Part shown: in pieces, positions 54,736 to 64,000 of the stretch
How the letters are laid out: the number at the start of each line of letters is the position of its first letter
Numbering within the stretch: the first letter of the stretch is position 1
Assembly: GCA_026874595.1 (NCBI GenBank)
Contig: CM049318.1
Span: 54,196,250 to 54,260,249, forward strand
DNA from: Sipunculus nudus
Taxonomy: Eukaryota > Annelida > Sipuncula > Golfingiida > Sipunculidae
Direction: 5' to 3'
DNA length: 64,000 nt
Translations under genes and position numbers: made by a program
The notes under the pieces: model-generated
Told to the model about the DNA's origin: nothing
Seen by the model: the letters and a program-made list of their open reading frames with translations, nothing else
The model's database searches: none

Positions 54736-57200
54736 TAGAACAGAACAGAACAGAAATTTATTCAAAAAAGCGTCCCAAACTTGGGAATGGAGTGATTACA
54801 AGCATGTCATGTTTGTATTGTAGAAAAGATGGCGCTGTGTACTGACTCATACAGATACAGCGATAGCATGGAGTGCAGAAGTGGTTCTAGGCTGTACATA
54901 AGTGCAGTGTTATAAGTACAGTATACATACATACAAGTATATATTTAACTACAGGAATATGATTAATCATGATTGTGAAGAATGGTATATTGGTTTTACT
55001 AGGGTGTGCTACTGTGCCTAGCAGTGAATAATGAATACTGATCCAGATAACTAAGTACAAGGACAATCAAGTGTAGGTGTATTTACGGATAGCTAAGGGA
55101 TATAAAAGAGATATGAACAAGGTTTTAGTATGGAGAAAGGGAACTTGATAAGCACCAAATGCTAAAGCCCTCTGGGTATTCATTTACAAAAAATATATTA
55201 AACCACTGTGGGACCAATTTAATTATCTAAACAAGTGCTACAATACAAGGTCAACCTAAAGTTGTCATGGTAAAGACTAGAGACCAGAGAATGCATTAAA
55301 CATGTGCAAACAACATTTATCGTATTTACATAGATAAATAACACAGAAGAAGAAAACTCACTGAATAAACAATGTGTGAAACTCTAAAGTTTCCCAATTA
55401 TTATCTTACTCAGTCTGCTGTCACTGTTCATAAGGTACATGTACCTCATTTTTAATACATTTGGCTGAGCATAAATGTCTTTAGGTAGGATTTTGTGTCT
55501 AGCTTGTGTAAAATCTCTGCAGTAAAACAGGTAGATGAATTCATCACCAATATAATTTTCTGGGAACAACTTGCAACATTGAGAATTTATGTTTTCATTT
55601 TCCTTATGCCAGTAAGCAACTTGCAATCTACATTTTTTTTTCTCAGTTTACACAGGCTGATCGCAAGACATTTAGGTGGGCTGGTAAGGTAGTTTTCTAA
55701 ATCAAATTGGAATTTACAAATTTTGAAGTCAGAGCAGAAAACAGAGTTATCAACTGTTGAATTCCACTCCGGATAGTAGATATCCATCTGCCTGAAGGCA
55801 CTTGGGTTATGCCACAAGTTGGACATGCCATGAGTATGCAGGGTCTGTTTTATGTGCATAATCCATTGTCTCTCCAAGCTAAGTAGTGTATTAATTTATA
55901 TATGGTGTTGCTATACTTTCTTTCGCGACTCTCAATAGTTCTATAATAGTAATTTTTAAAATCTTAAATGTACAGTTTTCGATAAGCTCTAATAATTTCT
56001 TGTTATATCCCCATATTTCACATCCGTATATTAATATAGACAGTATTAGTGAGTCAAATAATTTAAGCATCACTTCTAGGGACAGATGTCTCTTTTTACC
56101 TTTGCACTGTAGTGCGAACATGGCTTGATTTGCCTTCTCTATCTGAATGTTTACCGCAACCTTCAAATTGCGATTAAAATTTATTTTCAGTCCAAGGTGG
56201 CAGTAACTGTCTTGAACCTCCACGCAGTTGTTATTGTATGTGAATTATGGAATGTTTCTTATTTTACCCTCGGGGAAGATAACAATTTTGGTTTTTGAAA
56301 CATTAACATCTAGGTTCCCGTACCTGCAGTATTGGTACGTACTGTCAAGGGCTATCGGTAGGTCTTCTTCACTTTCTGACAGGATTATTATATCATCAGC
56401 GTAGAACATTATGTACATTTTCAGATTGATTTCTATGTCGTCATCAGACAAATTATCTCTAATCATTTATTGAGGTCATTAAGAACATTTTCTGCTAAGC
56501 TGCTTTCAAGTTCTGCTAGGAATATCAAAACAAAAGGATAGGTGATATATTTTCACCCTGGCGTACGCCAAAGTCACATGTAAAAAGCTCTGACATATAA
56601 ATCACAATTCTTACACACGATTTAGCATTTCAGATGTATGTTGCATACTCTGAATACTTTGACATAAATGCCATTTGCAAGGATTTTCGGCACAGGGTAT
56701 TCCTACACACTGAATCAAATGCTTTCTTGTAGTTAACGAATGCATATTATACAGCTCAAAGTAAATATATAGTCTATTGTTAAATATTTACTTCTAAAGC
56801 CTGTATTAAGCCGACTGACCAGCTACCGAGAATGACTCCTGAGTCCAAGATAGGGTTGAATAGTTTGGTTTAGAAGTTATGTAATTTATTCCTCCCAAAT
56901 TTTAGATATTCATTCAATATCCTATCCATGCTACAAACTCTGTTGTTTTTCATTTTTGTTTTATTTCTACAACAATATCTGCCTCAGTGAATAGAGAGTT
57001 GATTTCTGAGTTGAGCTCAGTAATATTACTGTCTGAGAAACTATATCTATCATGAGCATTGTCTTTATTCATTTTCTAAAAATGCTTTGCAAACATTGAA
57101 AATTCATGATTTTTTTTCTTTTTTTTTTTGGGGGGGGGGGGGGTTTCTTTTTGCCTTTATTAGGTTTTTCGAATGCTTGGACTTTTTTTAAGTATAATAA
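54736..57200 (-). mobile_element. 5'-truncated, decayed LINE (CR1/Jockey-like)
   Basis: On the minus strand broken frames read a reverse transcriptase. The order is TEADIVVEIK, AFVNYKKAFDSV, FGVRQGENISPIL, the catalytic YADDIIILSESEEDL, DVNVSKTKIVIF, CHLGLKINFNRNLK and ILSILIYGCEIWG. Stops and frameshifts occur between segments. The 3' tail is a (CAGAA)n-type repeat near 54738-54752. No endonuclease domain is present, so it is 5' truncated. The clade is not certain. Confidence 0.85.
55891..56466 (-). pseudogene. LINE reverse transcriptase fragment
   Basis: Two adjacent frames (56245-56466 and 55891-56223) hold the YADD motif and the thumb region with YGCEIWG. The frame break lies near 56230. 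Confidence 0.8.
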
Positions 57201-57227
57201 GTTGCGCCACCAGTTTCTGGTACAACA

Positions 57228-57420
57228 CAAAGCTATCCAAGATCTTTGGTCAACTTGATTTTTTTTATCATTCCATGCAAAATTTCTTGATATATTTGAG
57301 AATTTGTTCCATAAAAAAAATAGATTATTCAAAGTCATGGTCACTCTCTTAACAAAGGTCATGTCCCCATTTTATATAGAATCCTTCCTCTCAGCCATAT
57401 CTATGAACATGTCAAGTTTG
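57228..57420 (+). repeat. Detached remainder of the ~330 bp subunit
   Basis: AAAGCTATCCAAGATCTTTGG, TCATTCCATGCAAAATTTCT and CCATATCTATGAACATG match 53480-53640 at reduced identity. It is the right half of the subunit interrupted by the LINE. Confidence 0.65.
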
Positions 57421-57629
57421 ACATGTCGGTAAAGATCAATGAAATATTTTTTTGGAGTTATCACGCAGACAAGATTTATCTGTGGCGGCGACAACTTCGG
57501 CGGCGGGGCCGACCGTCATCGACTTTGTCTTGGGATTCAATAAAACCACACATCCTAATTCTCATGGATCCTAATAAACCTATCATTACTGTAAGTCATC
57601 ATCTTCATTTTCCTCTGTCAATCTAACCA

Positions 57630-58860
57630 ACGTTGTCCTTCAGCTCAACAACTCCATGTACATTGTACGTCATCGTCCCTCTTGGTCGGGCATCCAAAGC
57701 ACTGACATTGCCCCCTTAAAACGTCATTTTCACTATCTGGCACGGTAACATCATCATCGCCGTCTCTGAGCAACAAAATCGTCACTGCAAATCAATATCT
57801 TCATCATCGCCTCTCAATGACAGCACTGCCATTGTCGGTATTCATTAGTTTCGTCTGTCATCGAAAGAACTGCTAAGTCCTATTCTCAGTCATCACCGTT
57901 GCTGCCCGTAATCATCCTCCTCATTGTCACTCTCTGTCGTCAACTCTGTTATCGCTGTCAATATCACTGTCACCGTTTGTCATCAACATCACTGTCACTG
58001 TCTATGATAAACATTACCGTCCGTCACTGACATCAATGCCACTGTCCGTTATAAACATAACTTTCTCACGCCATCTTTAAAATCACTGTCACTATCCACC
58101 ATCAACAGCACTGTCACTGTCCGTCTTCAACATTGTCACCAACGTCAGTCATCGACACCACTGTCACACTCAGTCATCAACATCACTGTATTGTCAGTCA
58201 TCTACATCACTTTAAGTGTCCGTAATCGACATTACTGCCACAGTACATCATCAACATTGTCACAGTTGTCTGTCATCGAAATCACAGTTGCTGTTTGTTA
58301 TCAAAATCAAAATCACTGTCCGTCACTGAAAGCACTGTCACTGCCAGTCACCAACATCACTGTCATTGTCCGTCATCGATATCACTGTCACTGTTTTTAT
58401 CAAAATCAAAATCACTGTTCATCATCAACGTTGTCATCACCGTCAGTCATCGACATCACTGTCACTCTCCTTCCTCGACGTCTCTGTCACTGTCTGACAT
58501 CAACATCGTTGTCATTGTCCGTCATCAACATCACTGTCACTGTCAGACATCAACATTACTGTCACTGTTTTTCATCAAAATCACTGTATGTCACTGATAG
58601 CGCTGTTTCTGTCAGTCATCAAGATCACCGTCACTGTCCGTCATCAACAGCACTGTCACTTTACGTCAGAAACATCACTGTCACTGTGTGTAATCGACAC
58701 CACTCTCACTGTCCGTCTCCAGCATTGTCACGACAGTCTGCCATCGACATCAAGGTATTGTCCGTCGACATCAACATCACGGTCACTTTGTGTCATCGAC
58801 ACCACTGTCAGTCTCCGTCATCAACATTGTCACCACCGTTTGTCATTGACATATTAGTAC
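57630..58860 (+). repeat. Long degenerate minisatellite (CATCACTGTCACTGTC)
   Basis: CATCA.CATCACTGTCACTGTC and CGTCATCGACATCA words repeat imperfectly for over 1.2 kb, with a basic period near 30 bases and a 60-base tendency. The 236-codon frame at 58191-58901 (Ser/His/Thr/Cys-rich) is its translation and not a gene. Confidence 0.9.
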
Positions 58861-60624
58861 CATCGGCTTATAGCATATTCATTGTCGCTATTTTTCTATA
58901 ACTTCAAATAGTATAAAATTGACCATCAAAATGATTAATCGTAATATTCAATTTCTATATTACAATACTTTACCAGCTGACACTTTCAGTCAATCCCAGT
59001 CTAATTTATGTATCTTTATTTGTTCTATGGCCACTGTTAAATGGTTGTACTTGTAGACCTATTTTGTCAATATATATATGTTGGGGTGAAATATGGAATT
59101 GTAAAAAAAATAAGTCTTTCCATATTTAATCTGCCTTCCTCGTGATCTTCATTTTTGGTGAAGTATTTTTTTTTATATCAGAATATGTAGATCTATGCTT
59201 GTGTATATGAGTGTGTGTACAATAAATTTTAGTTAAGAGGAATCATAGAGACCGACAAAAATACCTCGACACTTCGACACACGCGGGTTTTATTTTATAA
59301 ATTTGCAGGAATTCGCGGTCTGTTCAACTTGATCAGGTTTTAGTAAACATACTGACATTGGTAGAAAACATACAATTATTTTCTAAATATATCTACAAAT
59401 GTTGTCTACTGTTCCAATATGTGAATGATGTGTATTTTTTATAAATATAACAAATTAAACATGAAAGAAGATGGGACAATGTCATAGCACGCTTTCTCGT
59501 GAGAAAACGAATATGTGAAATCTACAATTGTGAAATACATGCTTTACAATTTTTGGTAATTTTATTTGCATTTTAATTTTTTTATCATATCGATCGGTCG
59601 ACGTGTCATTTTCAGATAGTTTACTGTTTATTCACAGCATGGGTTTGGGAGTTTGATTAAACCGAAGTATATACATATAGCATTTCGAGCGCCTGTGGCC
59701 ATTATCAAAAGTAATCAAGACGCATTTTAGGAGCTGAGTGCGTTAGTGTGATGTTTATTGTATATACCTATATATCTGACGTAATGCTTTAAAGTGATAT
59801 ATATCTTATATACCTGTATATATAAAGCTGACGACGGTGTTACAACTCCATCAGATATTTAATCACGTGACCTATTATAATAAACATAAACGTAGGGGTT
59901 GCAAATACATTTTAAATAAACCCTATTGTAATAGCGTGCGCTATTGTAATAATCGTCACATTAAGTCAAACTTTGCATTACCTACCCCTGCTGTAATACT
60001 TTGTTTCATTTACATAGGGGACACTGTTACCAAAGTCCATGTAGGGCCGTAAAAATGGCCGAGCCATTCTTTTTATTCAAGATATTGCTTGTAAATAAAC
60101 ATTAATAAACTCATCATTCAACCCTTGTTATCACTGTTCACACAACTGTGCACTTAATGACCCGAAGACCTGTTTTTCCTGGGGTGGTTTAGTGACCTTT
60201 GGATGAGAGTTAATTGTTACAAATTGTTCAGACAAACACTGAAGGGTTTCACTGGTGGGTTACATTACCACGACTCGCTCATGTGATGCTGTTGGCGTGC
60301 GTATGATGTCAATTATATACAGGATTTTTAATGGCTTAGGTTACAATACTATAAAACTATGCCAAAGGTAATGACCCCAGTGTAAAATTACGAAATTATG
60401 TTATTGGATAAGCCAGCGACGCTAAACTGATTTTATATAGGGCCTTTACTGGTACACATTAAAATTATCGTGAATTAAAATTGTCTCTGTTTATCCTCTC
60501 CCTTCCTGTTTACTCCCGCCCCCTCTGCTCCTCTTGACAATAAGGAATTACTAATGTACCCACGTGGGTAGAGTTAACGTCACACGGTAATATAAAATTG
60601 AAGCTTTAAAAAATTTTTATTTTT
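58861..60624. other. AT-rich, no gene seen
   Basis: Near 59680-59720 the minus strand has GATAATGGCCACAGGCGCTC followed by GAAATGC, reminiscent of Penelope-like hammerhead motifs but weak. Frames such as 59837-60052 have no domain. Confidence 0.35.
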
Positions 60625-60703
60625 GACAACGAGAGTTCAACCAGTACGGAATGTAACAACAACACGAGTTACGCCCGTGTCACATAATAGAGCACCTGTA
60701 ACA
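60625..60703 (-). repeat. LTR end fragment
   Basis: GAGAGTTCAACCAGTACGGA, GAGTTACGCCCGTGTCACA and GAGCACCTGTAACA match the end of the 29439-30249 LTR, with an internal deletion. Confidence 0.75.
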
Positions 60704-63700
60704 CAATACCTAATGCCTGCGATTCAATTTATCCAAATTCCGAGCTTTCTTAAGTTTTGTTTGGCGGTCATGCTGAATTTAAGATATATGATAATCTTTG
60801 CTGGTATCTCTGCCGGGGAGACCTATAACGAAGCATCAAAGTCTATAAATGATGCCAAAGTCGATATCGTAAATCATTTTAAGAATCGTGATTAAATGTG
60901 ATTTACCAGCATTTTGTCACAATTTCCTCACATTATATGCAAATAAAATAAACTGTATGAAAATTAATGTCAATAATATCAACCAAACATTTCCTGAAAG
61001 GAGACATTAGAGTTTGGTCCAAATACTTTGCAAGTAATCAATTACAAATACAATTTCTTTTAAAAGTAATCGATTAAAATTACAATTACTTCTAAAGTAA
61101 TCGCAGGACCATGTACCACATGCAAGAAAAGCAATTGAGTTAGAGATTGGTTTGAGCTCCAAACATTTTTTAGCTGTCTCAACAAATTTATAAAGCCTCA
61201 ATCTACACAATATACATTATCAATTTTAGTAGGATATGTACAAAGAGTCATTGTTAAGTGTTAATGTGATATTAAATCAAACATTTCAAAGTCGCCACAA
61301 AACGGATGTAGATTTTGGTAAATCAATGAAGCTTGTTGTAAAGAAAGAAAAAAAAATCAACATAACATAATTATAGGAACACATACCTGTGTATGTGGGT
61401 TTCGGTAACCACTTAAATATGATTGGGTCACTTCAATGAAGGTGTGGTTAAAAAAAGGAGAGAAATCAGTTAAACATTATCAAAAAAGAAAAATTTGGGC
61501 GTGTGGCTTTCGGTAACCACTAAACAGATCGAAACCGTGACATTTCAAAACAGCTGTTTCCGTATGTTTATTTACATAAAATTCATAAACTTCTTCTTGA
61601 TTTCCCTAATAAATGTGAATCTTTGCATATCCTTTGTATGCAAGTAATTTGTCATGCGCTTTGCGAAATTTACGAGTCAATTAAAATATACTTTATAATG
61701 TTATTAACAATATGCGACAACTTTTGTCAGACTGATTCATCCTTTAAAATCTTGTCTTTCATGGGGTTTATTGAAATAATATATCACTGGTTAAAAGCAT
61801 TAAAATGTATCATTGAATTAAATCAACAAGATGGTTATCTAACCAGTGTGGGGTTAACTTGAAATTAGGTTCATTCGATGTGACTAGCGCCATCTACCAG
61901 ACTTCCTATCACCATATATATCTGTTAGAGGAGTTAAACGACAGATGGCGAAGGGAGTCAATCAATTCCTTTTATGGGCCTTGAGTCCCTGTATTAAATT
62001 AATGCCCTCATATTTCCATATTCCGTGAAGTCCTAACGGCAAAAACACCTATGTTTATGTGCTTGCGTATACTTGAAAATTTTACTTATTCCGAGAAGTT
62101 ACTATACCACAAAAACGTCAATGATTATGAAATTTGCCTTGACACAATTTTATTCAACACACTTTGACGGACTACATTTAAACAACCATTGTATTGGAGG
62201 TGGGGGGGGGGGGGGCTCAGATTTTGACTTCAACAAACCCTAAAAAGCAGCTTGTCGTATTCTTGTGAGTCCGAGTCATGCGCAGCGTGGTCCCATGTGC
62301 GTGTCCAACAATCAGTGCAGTGTACCCTCGTTCCTTGCCATTGACGCGGGTCAGGGACTTGCCTTATACAAGTAAGTTAAGTTCTTACGATCGTCAAACT
62401 ATTTGGTTTAATTTAGCTTTAAAATCTAAATTAAAATGAATTTGAGCCAGAATGATATATACATATTTGAAATCCTTAGAATCCTGGACAGTCTGCTGGA
62501 TTCCTGTTTTGAGAAAAATTGAGGAAAAGGTGTACCATGCATTGCCGGTTAATGCTTAACCGGTTGAATACTGATACACTTTAACGTCAGAAACGTGTTT
62601 TTGTGACTAGATAGCTATAACAAACAACTAGTCGGTCACGGACAATAGAAATGTCCATTTTACGATTTTTGACGATGATTAGCCGGAAGAATTGCAGAAG
62701 ATTGGGAATTTTAGCAGATTGTATGAATTCAATTTTGGATACTTTAAATACAACGGCAGTGGTTTTTTGATCATACATTGTTAAGCTATCAATTGACTTG
62801 TCATTTCAGGAATGTTATGTTTAGGTGTCAGTCACCTATTTGCTATTATAATGGGTTGCAATTTTACATGGTACTGATCGCTCGGGCTTTTTCACGGTTA
62901 TCGGTAGGTCCATAAGTATACATTTCACGCTGGTTAAGAACGTTTCGTGTCCTGACCATTGATATTCGGCATATTGTTTCTTCAATATGGTTACGATGTC
63001 CGTGTTGATAATTATATCATTATTATGTAATTTATAGAAGAAACAGGAACAGTAGAGACAATACGTATAAAGAAAACTTAGAAAGACCAAATATTATCTG
63101 TGAAAATTAGAATGTTCTATTTACTTCGGTGATGTATATAAATGTATACTCTTGAAACAAGTTCCCATTTATATAAATTCTTTATGTTCTAAATATTGAT
63201 TAAATATCTATATATAATCTCTTTGTGGATGTGAATACATCTGGCCAATCTTATGTAAATAGTGCAAAAAAATGCTAAACAGTACTTAATATTTAATGGG
63301 TATATAAGACAACTCATCTCCAATTTCTGTTCTGTCAGGCTTCCCAAATGATGTCGAGGATGATGTCACATCACTTCTGGTTGTTTTTATATAAAGTTAA
63401 ATTGTGAAATTTAACAAAATACAAATGTTCCCCTATTATAAGGTATTATATATCACACATATTAATGAAAAAAGTAACGATTCGTATAGTTATTCCAAGT
63501 TGAATAATGTTCACGTCTTGAATCAACAAAATGTTTCGATATTCGAAGTTTACATGTATAAACAAATAAAAAATTTAAGCTCCTCTGAAAAATAGGATTA
63601 TTATATAAATCAGTGATATTGGAAGATGTAATAATGTACTTTATTAATGACATACAGGCGGCTGTTTGGTTAATAGCATGTTTAGGATGTTCAGCATGCA

Positions 63701-63908
63701 AGTTGTATTTTATCAATTTATAGGTGATCTGTCATGGTATTTCGATTAATTATATTTTTTTTTATATTTGATAAATGTATATATATATATTTAAATATTA
63801 CATATAACATACATCTTACATATTAAATATAACACATTGCATATTTCATGTACAACATATTACATATTGCACATTACATATAACATATTAGACATAACAT
63901 ATTCTTAT
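60704..63908. other. AT-rich, no gene seen
   Basis: A repeat-like AAGTAATCGATTA/AATTACTTTAAAGTAATC block lies at 61036-61103, two GGCTTTCGGTAACCACT-like phrases near 61397 and 61505, and a G-run at 62201-62213. The 90-codon frame at 60623-60895 begins inside the LTR fragment and has no known domain. Confidence 0.4.
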
Positions 63909-63909
63909 T

Positions 63910-64000
63910 GCAGATCCTGGTGAATGTTTAACAGCTGAATGGCTGTCATTAACATGTATTTGCGGACGACAGAGCACACATATGATTTATACTGCACGTT
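63910..64000 (+). CDS. Possible partial exon at the right edge
   Basis: After TTCTTATTGCAG an open frame (if one base comes from an earlier exon) reads DPGECLTAEWLSLTCICGRQ and stays open to the window end, 30 codons. The acceptor is fair and the peptide has three cysteines, but length and context are too small for a family call. Confidence 0.2.

Noticed and set aside
60623..60895. 90-codon frame followed by AATAAAATAAA
   Set aside because: It starts in an LTR fragment and shows no recognisable domain; evidence is too weak for a gene.
1..64000. CRISPR arrays, rRNA genes, bacterial operons
   Set aside because: None is seen; tandem repeats here lack the spacer/repeat layout of CRISPR, and the gene structure is eukaryotic.

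Overview
This is animal nuclear DNA: AT-rich, intron-rich and crowded with repeats, with no bacterial-type operons. The likely source is a mollusc, probably a bivalve. The reasons are a C1q-domain gene, a 2.4 kb repeat element built from ~156 bp monomers like the bivalve pearl/BIV160 class, tRNA-derived SINEs with a conserved core, and many hAT-, pogo- and LTR-type elements. The species cannot be named from the sequence. Almost all long open frames are chance frames in microsatellites or pieces of transposable elements.

One host gene is well supported, on the + strand. Seven exons (41892-42003, 44076-44206, 45064-45200, 46627-46749, 47268-48034, 49063-49108, 49411-49790) join with correct splice signals and phases. 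They encode the C-terminal half of an MNNL domain, a canonical six-cysteine DSL domain, seven complete EGF repeats and one degenerate one, a short linker and a C-terminal C1q domain. A poly(A) signal lies at 50154. No transmembrane segment is present, so the product looks like a secreted Delta/Serrate-type protein capped by a C1q head, an architecture I do not recognise as described. A signal-peptide exon at 24837-24890 is the probable first exon. The exon for the N-terminal half of MNNL was not found between them.

A near-identical signal-peptide exon lies on the minus strand at 6298-6351. Homologous blocks in inverted orientation occur on both sides of the two exons (about 1.7-11.2 kb against 21.5-26.6 kb). 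The left third of the window is therefore half of a head-to-head inverted duplication, and a divergent paralogue probably runs off the left edge. The ~18 kb between the two first exons holds an array of ten perfect estrogen-response-element-type palindromes (11.65-13.58 kb).

The 17 kb first intron is filled by transposons. They include a 2.4 kb TIR element with subterminal repeats (27.0-29.4 kb), a degenerate Ty3/gypsy-type LTR element with integrase ahead of reverse transcriptase (29.4-37.2 kb) that carries a TTAA-flanked insertion, a solo LTR (38.5-39.2 kb) and a pogo-like element (39.6-41.8 kb). Introns further 3' hold a higher-order tandem repeat, hAT-like elements and a SINE. Downstream of the gene (50.2-64 kb) lie a 42 bp satellite array, ~1 kb tandem duplications split by a LINE, a long minisatellite, and mostly featureless AT-rich DNA. 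A possible exon fragment touches the right edge.
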